From NCBI GenBank assembly GCA_025936115.1, contig JAICTZ010000032.1, positions 19,488 through 83,487 of the forward strand: DNA of 64,000 nt. The letters are read 5' to 3'. The stretch comes from Polyangiaceae bacterium. Its GTDB lineage: Bacteria; Myxococcota_A; Polyangia; Polyangiales; Polyangiaceae. The notes under the pieces are model-generated. The model was given only the letters and a program-made list of their open reading frames with translations, ran no database searches and was not told the origin of the DNA. Shown here piece after piece: positions 7,899-16,915 of the stretch. The position numbers and the translations under genes were made by a program. Every line of letters begins with the position of its first letter. The first letter of the stretch is position 1.

Positions 7899-9656
7899 GT
7901 GTCTTCCGCTGCCCGACCACTCCCCTCCCCGGCGCCCGCCCTCACCGAGCTCGAAGACCATCAGATCCTCGCGCGCATCGGGCGCGGCGGCATGGCCGAG
8001 ATCTTCCTCGCACGACGCCCAGGTTCGGCCGGGACCGAGCTCGTCGTGATCAAACGGCTCTTACCCGAGGACGCCGAGGACCCGGTCATCCTAAGGATGT
8101 TCGAGGACGAGGCGCGCCTCGCGCTCAGGCTCGGACATCCGAGCATCGTCCGCGCGCTCGGGCTCGGCATGCTCGAGGAGCGGCACGCGCTCGTGCTCGA
8201 GTTTTTGGAGGGGCAGACGCTCCACGTCGTGATGCGGCGGTCTGCCGAGTACGACCGCCAATTGCCGGTCGAGGCGCTGGTGCCGCTCTTCGCCGACGTG
8301 GCTGAAGCGCTCCACTACGCCCACGAGCTCGCGGACGAAACGGGCCGTCCCCTCAACGTCGTGCATCGGGACGTGTCACCCCACAACCTCTTCGTCACGA
8401 CGGCCGGCACCGTGAAACTGCTCGACTTCGGCATCGCGAAGACGGCCTTGCAGGAGAACCGGACGCGCACGGGGCTGCTCAAGGGCAAAGTCGCGTACAT
8501 GGCGCCCGAGCAGGCACTCGGCGCCCGGGTCGATCGCCGCGCCGACGTTTGGAGCTTGGGCGTCAGTCTGTGGGAAGCGCTCGCCGGTACGCGGCTCTTC
8601 AAGGCGGACAACGAGGCGGCTTCCCTGCGGCTCACGTTGTCGGGGCCCATCGCGAAGCCATCGAGCGTCAGGCCGGAGATCCCGAGTGAGATCGACCGCA
8701 TCGTGCTCAGGTCGCTGCAGCGCGAACCGGCGCAGCGCTACGCGTCGGCCGCGATCATGGCCGAAGAGCTGCGCGCCTGGGCGCGGCGGCAACAAGTACC
8801 GATGATCGCGCCGGCGCGCGGCATCATGACGGAGCTGTTCGAGCGCGACACGGCGGAGCAGCGCGCGCGTATCAGCGGGCTCCTGATCCAGCCGGAGAAC
8901 GTGCCGGTCTCGAGCTCGGTGCCCGTGCTCACGAAGCTACCGCCAGCCGAAACGGTTGGCGCGAGTCACGTCTCGACGGTCACCGAATTTTGGGACCAGC
9001 TCGAGGAGCGGCAACGGAGGGCGAGGCGGCGCATGCGCGCTCTCGTCGCGGCGTTGTCCGTCGGGGTGCTGGCGCTCGGTTACGCGCTCTTCACGCACGG
9101 CGGCGGACAGAGCGAAGCACTGGCTCCGACGGCGCCGCAGCCCGTTGCGCAAGCCGGGAACGTCCTGCCCGATACCTCCAAGGCGGCGCCCCCAACACGC
9201 GACGAAACGCCCGCCGCGCCGAGCGCAGCGCAGGTTGCAGCCCAAGCGAGCCGCCTCGCTGCACCGAGCGCGAGCGAAGCGTCCCCCAAGCGTCGCGTCG
9301 CCGAAGCCGCCAGAGATGCCCCATCGGCGAACGAAGCATTCTCCCCCGCCCTTCCGACGACCGCGGAACAGCCGCATCAACCCGAGCCGGTCCCCGAACC
9401 GAAGCGCAGCGCACGCGCCGCCGCGACGTCCGAGCACGCCGATACGGAGTTCGGCTTCTTGACCCTCGACAGCACGCCCTGGTCGCAGGTGTCGGCCGAT
9501 GGGACACCGCTCGGTCAGACTCCCATCGTGCGCGCCAAGCTACCGGCCGGACCGCACACGCTCGTGCTCACGAACAGCGAGCGCGGGCTCTCGTCGACGT
9601 ACCAGATCACGATCGAAGCCGGAAAGACTAGCGTACGCCGCGTGGGCCTCGATTGA
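7899..9656 (+). CDS. Ser/Thr protein kinase with C-terminal PEGA domain
   Basis: 585 residues from GTG 7899, chosen because AGGGGG lies 7 bases upstream; ATG 7842 would add 19 residues with a weak ribosome site. Kinase domain (about 20-290): GRGGMAEI loop, VVIK with Lys52, HRDVSPHN (His156, Asp158), DFG at Asp176 and APEQ. A transmembrane segment (about 379-398, ALVAALSVGVLALGYALF) leads to an Ala/Pro-rich stretch and a terminal PEGA domain (about 518-585; LTLDSTPWSQVSADG, LPAGPHTLVLTN). The PEGA module would be outside the membrane and is the likely sensor or envelope contact. The next gene, a secreted TPR protein, starts 37 bases later, suggesting an operon. Confidence 0.92.
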   Translation: MSSAARPLPSPAPALTELEDHQILARIGRGGMAEIFLARRPGSAGTELVVIKRLLPEDAEDPVILRMFEDEARLALRLGHPSIVRALGLGMLEERHALVLEFLEGQTLHVVMRRSAEYDRQLPVEALVPLFADVAEALHYAHELADETGRPLNVVHRDVSPHNLFVTTAGTVKLLDFGIAKTALQENRTRTGLLKGKVAYMAPEQALGARVDRRADVWSLGVSLWEALAGTRLFKADNEAASLRLTLSGPIAKPSSVRPEIPSEIDRIVLRSLQREPAQRYASAAIMAEELRAWARRQQVPMIAPARGIMTELFERDTAEQRARISGLLIQPENVPVSSSVPVLTKLPPAETVGASHVSTVTEFWDQLEERQRRARRRMRALVAALSVGVLALGYALFTHGGGQSEALAPTAPQPVAQAGNVLPDTSKAAPPTRDETPAAPSAAQVAAQASRLAAPSASEASPKRRVAEAARDAPSANEAFSPALPTTAEQPHQPEPVPEPKRSARAAATSEHADTEFGFLTLDSTPWSQVSADGTPLGQTPIVRAKLPAGPHTLVLTNSERGLSSTYQITIEAGKTSVRRVGLD

Positions 9657-9693
9657 GCGACGAGAGCCGCTCGAGCTCCCACCATCCGCTGCG

Positions 9694-10740
9694 ATGAGAT
9701 TCTTCATCCCGTTCCGTGCGACTGCTCTCGTGCTCATGCTCGCGTTCGGCAGCGCTTCGGCGCGCGCCGAAACGAGCTCGACCCTCGCAGCGGCAGAAGC
9801 CGCGTACGTCGCTGTCGACTTCGAGGGCACGCGCTCCGCGAGCGAGAAGGCCCTCAACGAAGGCAACCACGACCCGCCGGAAACGCTGCGCCTTTACACG
9901 CTGCTCGGCATCGCCACCGCAACGCTCGGCCAGGAAGCGGAAGCGCGCGAGGCGTTCCGCCGTGTGCTCGGGATCGATCCGGACGCCGGGCTCGATAAAG
10001 AGCTCTCACCGAAGATCCGCTCGCCGTACCTCGAAGTGCGCGGGGAGCTCTCGGCCAAAGGCCCATTGACGCCTTTGAGCGCCCACGCCGTGCGGCGCGG
10101 CGGGCGCTTGTTCGTCGAGCTGAACGATCCGACGAGCATTGCCGCCGGCATCGACGTGGCCTACCGCGCGAGCTCCTCGCCGGCGGTGACGCACTTCCAC
10201 GTCCCGCGTGGCCAAGAAGCGATGGCGAGCAGCCCCGTCTCGGACATGAGCCGCGTCGAGTACACGCTCACGGTCCGCGACGGCTACGGCAATGCCCTCT
10301 TCCGGCTCGGCAGCGAAGCGACTCCCGAAGTGATCGAGCCGGATCCGAGCGCGCGTGACGCAGAAGCTCGCGCCGTCCGGCGCAGCCGCGGTCCGTATTA
10401 TCTCGCCGCAAGCCTGCTCGCGGGCGCGGGCGTGGCAGCCGGAGCGACCGCCGTCTTTTTCCACGTGAAGCGGCAGGACGCCGCAGACGAGTGGAACAGC
10501 ACGGCCTGCGAGCAGCCAGGTTCGACGCGAGGCCAGCAATGCGCCGACGTCGATGACCGCCGCAAGCGCGATCAGAACGTCGCGATCGGTCTTTACGCCG
10601 CGAGCGGCGCCCTGCTCCTGAGCAGCGTCATCACCCTCGTGCTCGCGCCAAGCTCACGGGCCGAATCTGCGGCTGCCCGCTCCCTGCCCTGCGTTCCGGG
10701 CCTCGGCGCGCTCGGCGCGGTGTGCCACGTCTCGTTCTGA
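9694..10740 (+). CDS. Secreted TPR-type envelope protein with two C-terminal membrane segments
   Basis: 348 residues. Signal peptide ending SASARA (about residue 25), then TPR-like helices (AEAAYVAVDFEGTRSASEKAL, LLGIATATLGQEAEAREAF) to about residue 125, and a beta-rich middle (FVELNDPTSIAAGIDVAYR, VEYTLTVRDGYGNALF). The C-terminal part has a hydrophobic segment (YYLAASLLAGAGVAAGATAVFF), a hydrophilic loop with two Cys (ACEQ, QCAD), a second hydrophobic segment (GLYAASGALLLSSVITLVL) and a tail ending VCHVSF. This is the same topology as the proteins at 1229, 22458 and 48177. Lying 37 bases after the PEGA kinase, it may be a partner or substrate of that kinase (inference). No enzyme motif. 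Confidence 0.75.
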   Translation: MRFFIPFRATALVLMLAFGSASARAETSSTLAAAEAAYVAVDFEGTRSASEKALNEGNHDPPETLRLYTLLGIATATLGQEAEAREAFRRVLGIDPDAGLDKELSPKIRSPYLEVRGELSAKGPLTPLSAHAVRRGGRLFVELNDPTSIAAGIDVAYRASSSPAVTHFHVPRGQEAMASSPVSDMSRVEYTLTVRDGYGNALFRLGSEATPEVIEPDPSARDAEARAVRRSRGPYYLAASLLAGAGVAAGATAVFFHVKRQDAADEWNSTACEQPGSTRGQQCADVDDRRKRDQNVAIGLYAASGALLLSSVITLVLAPSSRAESAAARSLPCVPGLGALGAVCHVSF

Positions 10741-10768
10741 ACGCCGGTCCGGGCCGGCCGGTTCGAGT
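10739..10768 (+). terminator. Possible terminator hairpin
   Basis: GAACGCCGG and CCGGCCGGTTC can pair with a one-base bulge directly after the stop of the TPR gene, followed by the AT-rich GAGTTATTT. The imperfect stem and the lack of a clean T-run keep this tentative. Confidence 0.3.
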
Positions 10769-10859
10769 TATTTCACCGCGTGCGCGTCTTGGGAGCTGCC
10801 GCCCTGCGAGGACTTGGTTTTCCCGAGCCATCCCGAGTAGAAAGGGAACGGAGGCAGAC

Positions 10860-11285
10860 ATGTCGCAACGCTTTTCGCCCCTCACTCCCTTCGGCGCTGG
10901 TTTGATTTTGGCCGCGGTCTTCGTCGGCTTCACCGGCTGCAAGAAGGAAGAGCCGCCGCCGCCCATGCCGTCCGCGGCGCCCGCCCCGACGCCTACGCCG
11001 ACCGAGCCGCTCACGCTCGTGCCCGAGACGCCGGTGGTCGATGCGGGTCCCGAAGACGCCGGCGCGACGGCGCACCACGGAACGAGCGGGGGCGCGGGAC
11101 TCGCGAAGTGTTGCGCGGCGCTTGCCTCGAACGCAGCGCTCGCCCCCTCGCCGAACAAAGAGTACCTGCAGGCGGCAGCCCAGGCTTGCTCCATCGCGGT
11201 CGGTGCGGGCGCGAGCAATGCTGCGGTCCTCGCGGCCGTGCAGGGTGCGCTCCGCGGTGCCGGCATGCCGGCGTCGTGCAAGTGA
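10860..11285 (+). CDS. Small proline-rich lipoprotein
   Basis: 141 residues. ATG is preceded by GGAGG at ideal spacing. The lipoprotein signal ends FVGFTGC, followed by KKEEPPPPMPS and a Pro/Thr-rich tether. The C-terminal half is a small helical Cys-containing module (AKCCAALASNAAL, AAAQACSIAVGAG, ending MPASCK) with four cysteines that could form two disulfides. It is not assigned to a named family. It stands 119 bases after the TPR protein, with a possible hairpin in between, so it is probably its own unit. Its stop is only 3 bases from the convergent thiL stop. Confidence 0.75.
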   Translation: MSQRFSPLTPFGAGLILAAVFVGFTGCKKEEPPPPMPSAAPAPTPTPTEPLTLVPETPVVDAGPEDAGATAHHGTSGGAGLAKCCAALASNAALAPSPNKEYLQAAAQACSIAVGAGASNAAVLAAVQGALRGAGMPASCK

Positions 11286-11288
11286 CGC

Positions 11289-12266
11289 TCAGCGCTTGAA
11301 ATGATCGAAGCCGCCACCTAGCGGAACGCGCCGCTCGCCGTCGCTTTCGAGGAAGGCCCCGCGCCCTTTCTCGAAGCGTCCGACGCGGCGCGCCCAGCGT
11401 GGTCGTGCTGCTCTCGGCCCGGCGGCGACGAGCGCGTAGTCTTCGCCGCCGTAAAGCGCAAGCTCGACGGGGTCCTTCCCGAGGCGCCGCGCGACAGTGA
11501 CGAGTGCGGCGGGGAGCGCACTTCGCAGGGCGTCCTCTTCGAGCACGAGACGACAGCGGCTCGAACTTGCCAAATGTGCGGCGTCGCCCGCGAGCCCATC
11601 CGAAACATCGACGGCGGCGTGCGCCAGGGGCGCCAGCGCGAGACCCCGCGCGATGAGGGCGCGCGGCCTTCGCCACGCCCGCACGCAACGCTCTTCCGCG
11701 CTACCTTTCGCTCGGCCCGGACGCTGCAAGAGCGCAAGCCCTGCGGCGGCGAGCCCGACGTCTCCGACGAGCCAGCAATCGTCGTCGGGGCGCGCGCCGC
11801 TGCGTGGCAAGGGGTGCTCTGCCGTGCCGAGCACCGTCGTCGTCAGCGTGAGCTGCTCCGAGCGCGCCACGTTGCCGCCCACCAAGGGACAGGCCGTCGA
11901 ACGGGCAGCCTCGGCCTGACCGCGCGTGAGCTCTTCGAGCTCGCTCGCGCTGAAATCGCGGGGCAGGGTCAACGCGGACACGGCGGCGAGCGGCCGCGCA
12001 CCCATGGCCGCCAGGTCGCTCGCGGCCGCTTGGAACGCGCGAAACCCGATGTCGGTGAGCGAGGCGAATTCGCGCCGAAAGTGCGTTCCTTCGAGGCTCG
12101 CGTCGACGGTCACGACGAGCGGCGCGTCGGGCGCGGCGAGCACCGCCGCGTCGTCGCCGATGCCCATGAGCACACCGCGTGCACGCGGCGCGGCGAATTT
12201 TCGACGAAAGAGCGCGACCGCCTGCGCTTCGTCGAGGCGACGGGACGCCGCCGGCGGCCGCTTCAT
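11289..12266 (-). CDS. thiL: Thiamine-monophosphate kinase
   Basis: 325 residues. ThiL phosphorylates thiamine monophosphate to thiamine diphosphate, the active cofactor. It shows the family pattern: an N-terminal LMGIGDDAAVL, VVTVDASLEGTHF, the SDLAAMGARP segment that binds Mg-ATP, GGNVARS, VDVSDGLAGDAAHL, and YGGEDYALV near the C-terminus. The length is normal. The ATG overlaps the stop of the upstream histidine-kinase gene by four bases (ATGA), indicating translational coupling within the GTPase-kinase-thiL operon. No other thiamine gene is present in the window. Confidence 0.92.
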   Translation of the reverse strand: MKRPPAASRRLDEAQAVALFRRKFAAPRARGVLMGIGDDAAVLAAPDAPLVVTVDASLEGTHFRREFASLTDIGFRAFQAAASDLAAMGARPLAAVSALTLPRDFSASELEELTRGQAEAARSTACPLVGGNVARSEQLTLTTTVLGTAEHPLPRSGARPDDDCWLVGDVGLAAAGLALLQRPGRAKGSAEERCVRAWRRPRALIARGLALAPLAHAAVDVSDGLAGDAAHLASSSRCRLVLEEDALRSALPAALVTVARRLGKDPVELALYGGEDYALVAAGPRAARPRWARRVGRFEKGRGAFLESDGERRVPLGGGFDHFKR

Positions 12267-13690
12267 GGCCGCAGCGTCGCGCGCTTGAGCGGAATCGTCA
12301 CCACGAAGACGGTGCCTTGCGGCGCGTTCGCTTCGACGTGCACCGTGCCTTCGTGCCCTTCGACGAGGCGCTTGACGATGGAGAGGCCGAGCCCCGTCCC
12401 ACCCTGTTCGCGCGTGGAGCTCGAATCGACCTGGTAAAACGCGTCGAACACACGCTGGCGCTCGGACTCCGGAATGCCGATGCCGGTATCCGCCACGCGA
12501 AACTGCACCGCCGCGCGCTGAGCACCGAGCAGCACGAGCCCGCCGTCTTCGCCGCCGCCACCGGCCGCGGCCATTGCGGCGGCGCGGGCCGAGATCGTCA
12601 CGCTGCCCGACGCCGGCGTGAACTTGATCGCATTTTCGACGAGATTCAAAAGGACCTGGCGCAGCCGTTCGGCGTCGGCCCAAAGGGCGGGCAGCGCGGG
12701 CTCGAGCGCGACGTGCAGCGAGATCCCCTTCTTCTTCGCGTGTGGCGCCATCGTTTGCGCCACGTCGCGCACGAGCGGCGCGACCTCCATCGTCGCCTTG
12801 CGCAGGCTCATCGTGCCGCTCTCGAGCTTCGAAAGGTCGAGCAAACCCTTGATCAGACCGAGTAGCTGCTCGCCCTTCTCGCGGATGGTCGTGACGAACT
12901 CGCGTTGTTCGCCCACGATTTCCCCGGCGATGCCCTCGAGCAACATCTCGCTGTACCCGATGATCGAGGTGAGCGGCGTTCGGAGCTCGTGCGACACGGT
13001 CGCGAGGAAGTTGCTCTTGAGGCGATCGAGCTCCTTCAAGCGGTCGTAAGCGACCTGTAGCTTCTCCTGCTTGGATTGAAGCTCGCGATAACTCTCGCGC
13101 ACGGCCGCTAGGTGCATGCTGCCCGTCAGGAGGGCGCGCAGGCCGCTGAACATCACGACGTCGAGGGTGGCTCGCGCGTGCTTGGCCATGCGATCCATCG
13201 CGTCGTCGGTCACACGCGGGGCCAAGGTGAGGAGCCCGCGCGCACGATCGAGGTCGAGGTTCGGTTCGAGCTCGATCAACGTCGAGGGAATGTCGCGGAG
13301 CGACGGCGGGAAATACGGCCCGAACACGAGACGTCCGACGCGACGACCGTCGTGCTCGAGCGCGACCACGCGATAGCGCCCGCCGCTCACGCCATCCATG
13401 CTCGCCTGACCCACGGGACCCGGATCGAGGTTCTTCACGGAGCTCACCGTGCTCTCGACCGCGCTCTTCGCTTGGCGCAACGTCATGAGGTACGACATGA
13501 GCTCGACCGCGAGCGCCGCGTCCGCGAGCAACTTGCCTTCTGCGTCGAAAACACGCACACCCACGCCCGAGAGGTCGGCGAAGCTCGCCGCCAACTGCGC
13601 AAGGCTCTCGCGGTCGACCAGCTCTTCGAGGCGGGCTCCGCCGCCGACCGTGAGCTCCTCGACGCGATCGCGAGGGGCCGAAATCGTCAT
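12263..13690 (-). CDS. Cytoplasmic histidine kinase with PocR-like sensor domain
   Basis: 475 residues. No membrane segment, so probably soluble. Residues about 22-190 match the pattern of PocR ligand-binding domains (LVDRESLAQLAASFADLSGVGVRVFDAEGK, split here as two family signatures; then GRLVFGPYF), but lack the Cys cluster seen in some members. A coiled-coil linker (about 195-226) leads to the HisKA box FLATVSHELRTPLTSIIGY (His234) and a full HATPase domain (NLVENAIKFT, DTGIGIP, GGTGLGLSIVKRL). The domain assignment to PocR is by eye. There is no receiver domain and no adjacent response regulator. Its ATG overlaps the upstream GTPase stop by one base (TAATG) and its stop overlaps the thiL start, so it sits in the middle of a tight operon. 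Confidence 0.88.
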   Translation of the reverse strand: MTISAPRDRVEELTVGGGARLEELVDRESLAQLAASFADLSGVGVRVFDAEGKLLADAALAVELMSYLMTLRQAKSAVESTVSSVKNLDPGPVGQASMDGVSGGRYRVVALEHDGRRVGRLVFGPYFPPSLRDIPSTLIELEPNLDLDRARGLLTLAPRVTDDAMDRMAKHARATLDVVMFSGLRALLTGSMHLAAVRESYRELQSKQEKLQVAYDRLKELDRLKSNFLATVSHELRTPLTSIIGYSEMLLEGIAGEIVGEQREFVTTIREKGEQLLGLIKGLLDLSKLESGTMSLRKATMEVAPLVRDVAQTMAPHAKKKGISLHVALEPALPALWADAERLRQVLLNLVENAIKFTPASGSVTISARAAAMAAAGGGGEDGGLVLLGAQRAAVQFRVADTGIGIPESERQRVFDAFYQVDSSSTREQGGTGLGLSIVKRLVEGHEGTVHVEANAPQGTVFVVTIPLKRATLRP

Positions 13691-14418
13691 TAAGGCGCGG
13701 CCTCCGGCCGGAGCACGTCGAGCGCGCCGCCGACACAGGCGGCGAGCAGCTCCGGAGTCGTGCGTTTCTCGCCGAGTTTCTGGGCCACGCCGTTCATGAA
13801 TTCGGTGGAGTCGAACCCGAATTTGCGACCGAGGTCGTGCTCCGCGTCGAGCGCGCTCCACGTGAGGTGCAAGAGCCCGATGAAGGACTCGACGACGCCC
13901 GCGCCACGCATCGCGATCGCGAGATACACGGGCTCGCGACCCTGCGCGCCGAGCTTGGCGATTTCTTCGTCGCTGCGGATGTTGGGCAAATCGCGCTTGT
14001 TGAATTGGATCACGAGCGGCATCTGCCGGAGCGAAAGGCCGTGCTCGCGCAAGTTGTCCTTCAAGTCCATGAAAGAGTCGGTGTTCGCCTGCGTTTCGCT
14101 CACGCGCGAGTCGGCGATGAACGCGACGCCGTCGGCGCCCTGGAGCACGAGCCGGCGCGTCGAAGCGTGAATCACCTGCCCTGGCACCGTGAACACCTTG
14201 AGACGCACGGCGAGCCCGCTCTGCGCGCGGAACGAGAGCGGGAGCAGATCGAAAAACAGCGTACGATCGTCCTTGGTTTCGAGCGTCATGAGCCGCCCGC
14301 TCGAACCCGGCGCAGCCACGCGATGCAGGGCCTGGAGATTCGTCGTCTTCCCACTGAGGGCGGGCCCGTAGTAAACGAGCTTGATCGTTAGCTCACGATT
14401 CACGAAATCGAGCTGCAC
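13690..14418 (-). CDS. MglA-like Ras-superfamily GTPase
   Basis: 242 residues. Visible GTPase motifs: P-loop YYGPALSGKTTN (about residues 16-27), switch region DRTLFFDLLP, the PM3 motif TVPGQV where Ras has DTxGQ, FIADSR, and the guanine-specificity motif NKRD. TVPGQ is typical of the MglA family, whose founding member sets leading-pole identity and motility in Myxococcus. Compared with MglA (about 195 residues) this protein has some 40 extra C-terminal residues, so it is probably a paralogue rather than MglA itself. No MglB-type roadblock gene is adjacent. It is first in the operon with the PocR histidine kinase and thiL. Confidence 0.88.
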   Translation of the reverse strand: MQLDFVNRELTIKLVYYGPALSGKTTNLQALHRVAAPGSSGRLMTLETKDDRTLFFDLLPLSFRAQSGLAVRLKVFTVPGQVIHASTRRLVLQGADGVAFIADSRVSETQANTDSFMDLKDNLREHGLSLRQMPLVIQFNKRDLPNIRSDEEIAKLGAQGREPVYLAIAMRGAGVVESFIGLLHLTWSALDAEHDLGRKFGFDSTEFMNGVAQKLGEKRTTPELLAACVGGALDVLRPEAAP

Positions 14419-14451
14419 GGTGACCTACAGGCAGCCTACCACGGGCCTAGG

Positions 14452-15423
14452 ATGACCCAAACCGCGACGCTGCTCTTGCTGCTCGCCGGTGCACCCACGT
14501 CCGGTGAACACCGCCTCCTCGCGGACTTCGCACGACAAAATCAGATCGTGTTCGTCGCACCCGCGCCTACACCGGCGTCGTCTTTGCCCGGTTATCGTGG
14601 CGAGCTCGCGTTCGATCTCGAGGGTCGACTCGACGAGGCGCGTACGCTCGCGTCCTCACTCGACGAGGAGCACGCGCTCGCCGTGCTGGACGCCGTGGAG
14701 CGCGAGCTCTCGAAACACCCAGAGCTGCCGCAAGCGGCGTGGCTACTCGCCGAACATCATCGCATCGAAGCCGAAGTGCGCCGAGAGGATCCGCAGGCCG
14801 GGGCCCGAGTGAAGGAATTGACGCTCGCGGCCGACGCCCTCGAAGGACCGCGCGCGCACGCGTTCGGAGCGGCGAACGACGGCACGAGCGCGACGCCCGC
14901 GCGCACGAAGGTCACCGTGCGCGATCTGGCCGCGCGAGACGGCCTGGAAATCGACGGCCAGAGCGGCGGCGCCGAGCGGCTCGTCGTGCCCGGTCTGCAT
15001 CAGCTGCGCGTACTCCGTGAGCACGAGCTCGTGTTCGCGGCCTGGCAGCGGCTCGGCACCGAGCCGAACGTGACGCTCGGCGTCCGCCCCATCACGCCGT
15101 GCAGCGACGAGGACCTCAGCGTCGACGCGAACGGAGCGGCGCCGCGCGCGCACGCACCCGTCGCGTGCGCGCAGTGGTTCGTGGCGCGGCGCGTGCCGAG
15201 CGGTCTCGAGCTTGCGCACTGTCAGGCGAGCGCCTGCGGCGCGTTCGTGCCGCTCGCCCCGGCGCCGCCGGAGGCGAAGCCGTTTCCAACTTGGGCGACG
15301 GCGACGCTCGTCGGCGCGGGCGCGATCGCCGCGGGCTTCCTCGCCGTTTGGGCCGCGGGCGGCTTCGAGCACGACGCGGCCGCGCCGGCCAAGACCGTGT
15401 TCGTCTACGGCGGGCTGCGCTGA
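14452..15423 (+). CDS. Hypothetical envelope protein with C-terminal membrane segment
   Basis: 323 residues, not recognised as a named family. The N-terminus has a short hydrophobic stretch (TATLLLLLAGAP) that may be a signal peptide. The middle is acidic and helical with weak TPR-like character (DEEHALAVLDAVERELS, AAWLLAEHHRIEAEV), then a beta-rich part with three cysteines (TPCSDED, ACAQWF, HCQASACG). A hydrophobic segment (ATATLVGAGAIAAGFLAVWAAGG) lies near the end. The layout recalls the TPR/PEGA proteins in this window, but it does not have their terminal Phe. It diverges from the GTPase operon with only 33 bases between starts. Confidence 0.65.
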   Translation: MTQTATLLLLLAGAPTSGEHRLLADFARQNQIVFVAPAPTPASSLPGYRGELAFDLEGRLDEARTLASSLDEEHALAVLDAVERELSKHPELPQAAWLLAEHHRIEAEVRREDPQAGARVKELTLAADALEGPRAHAFGAANDGTSATPARTKVTVRDLAARDGLEIDGQSGGAERLVVPGLHQLRVLREHELVFAAWQRLGTEPNVTLGVRPITPCSDEDLSVDANGAAPRAHAPVACAQWFVARRVPSGLELAHCQASACGAFVPLAPAPPEAKPFPTWATATLVGAGAIAAGFLAVWAAGGFEHDAAAPAKTVFVYGGLR

Positions 15424-15469
15424 ATCCGCGCCACGCGCCGCGTGACTCGGCTCTCGCGACGGCTCCGCG

Positions 15470-16867
15470 TCAACCGCGCGCGGCGCTCACGGCCAGCCAG
15501 CGCGCCCTGGCATCGGCGATGGCGGCGAGCACCGTCGACTTTGCCGGCCCGCCGAGCACGGTTCGCCGCTCGACCGCGAGCGCTACGTCGAGTGCCGCTC
15601 GACGCTCGTCCGTCGCGAGCGCCGGGTGCGCGGCGGCGAAGGTTGCCTGCGGCAGCGCCGAGAGCTCGATGCCTTGCGCTTCCGCTTCGCGCACGAGCGC
15701 GCCCACGACGTGGTGCGCTTCGCGAAAGGGCACGCCCTTCAGCGCCAGAAAATCGGCCAGATCGGTCGCGCACAGGTGTCCGCGCTCGAGCGCTTGCCGC
15801 ATGCGCCCGGCGTCGAAATGACACGTAGCGAGAGCGCCGGCGAGCGCGTCGAGGCACGGCAGCACGCAATCGAACGCGTCGAGCATGGGGCGCTTGTCCT
15901 CTTGCAGGTCGCGCCCGTAGCCGAAGGCGAGGCTCTTTTCGAGCGCGAGCAGGCTCGTGAGCGTGCCCATTGCGCGCGCCGCTCGTCCGCGCACGAGCTC
16001 GGCGACGTCGGGGTTCTTCTTCTGCGGCATCATCGACGAGCTGGTCGAGAAGCCGTCGCTCAGCACGACGAAGCCGAACTCGGACGTGGACCAGAGCACG
16101 AGCTCCTCGCCGATGCGCGACAGGTGCACGGCCGCGAGCGCGAGCGCCGAGGCGATCTCGATCAAGAAATCACGGCTGCCCGTCGCGTCGATCGAGTTTC
16201 GGGTCGGGGACGCGAAGCCGAGCTCGCGCGCGACGCCGGCGCGGTCGAGAGGAAAGCCGCTGCCTGCGACCGCGCCGCTGCCGAGCGGACACTCGTTGGC
16301 GCGGTCGAGTCCGTCGGTGAGCCGGGCGTGGTCGCGCCAGACGAGCTCTTGCCAGGCCATCAGGTGATGCGAGAGCCGGCTCGGCTGCGCGCGCTGTAAA
16401 TGCGTGTAAGCCGGCATCAGGGTGTCGATCTCGACCTCGGCGCGCGCGAGCAAGACTCCCGCCAGGCGCTCCATCGAGGCGAGCGTCTCCTCCCCGAGCC
16501 TTCGGCAGTACAGGCGCAAATCGGTCGCAACTTGGTCGTTGCGCGAGCGGCCGGTGTGGAGCTTGCCGCCCACGGCGCCGATGAGCTCGACGAGGCGTGC
16601 CTCGACGTTCATGTGGACGTCCTCGCGATCGCGCCGGAACCTGAGCTCCCCGCGTTCGATCTCGCCGGCCACGCGCCCGAGTCCCCCGACGATGGCTTCT
16701 GCTTCGGCGTCGGTGATGATGCCGGCCCGCGCGAGTCCACGCGCGTGCGCGATCGAGCCGCGGATGTCCTCGCGCCAGAGCTCGCCGTCGACGTCGACGC
16801 TGGTGTTGAGCCGCTCCATCGCGGCATCGAGTCCGTTCGGGAGGCGACCTCCACGTGCAATCGTCAT
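15470..16867 (-). CDS. argH: Argininosuccinate lyase
   Basis: 465 residues. ArgH cleaves argininosuccinate to arginine and fumarate, the last step of arginine synthesis, in the cytoplasm. The family signatures are clear: GKLHTGRSRNDQVATD, LMPAYTHLQRAQP, and the catalytic loop SSSMMPQKKNPD. The length is normal for the family. It lies 48 bases downstream of thrB on the same strand, so the two amino-acid genes may be co-transcribed. No other arg genes are in the window. Confidence 0.96.
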   Translation of the reverse strand: MTIARGGRLPNGLDAAMERLNTSVDVDGELWREDIRGSIAHARGLARAGIITDAEAEAIVGGLGRVAGEIERGELRFRRDREDVHMNVEARLVELIGAVGGKLHTGRSRNDQVATDLRLYCRRLGEETLASMERLAGVLLARAEVEIDTLMPAYTHLQRAQPSRLSHHLMAWQELVWRDHARLTDGLDRANECPLGSGAVAGSGFPLDRAGVARELGFASPTRNSIDATGSRDFLIEIASALALAAVHLSRIGEELVLWSTSEFGFVVLSDGFSTSSSMMPQKKNPDVAELVRGRAARAMGTLTSLLALEKSLAFGYGRDLQEDKRPMLDAFDCVLPCLDALAGALATCHFDAGRMRQALERGHLCATDLADFLALKGVPFREAHHVVGALVREAEAQGIELSALPQATFAAAHPALATDERRAALDVALAVERRTVLGGPAKSTVLAAIADARARWLAVSAARG

Positions 16868-16915
16868 GACGCGCCGAAGCTAACACGCCACGCCGCGTGG
16901 TTCCCGCCGCGCGGC

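Noticed and set aside
13690..14418. Calling the GTPase MglA itself
   Set aside because: The longer C-terminus, the absence of mglB beside it and the GPALSGKT loop favour a paralogue.
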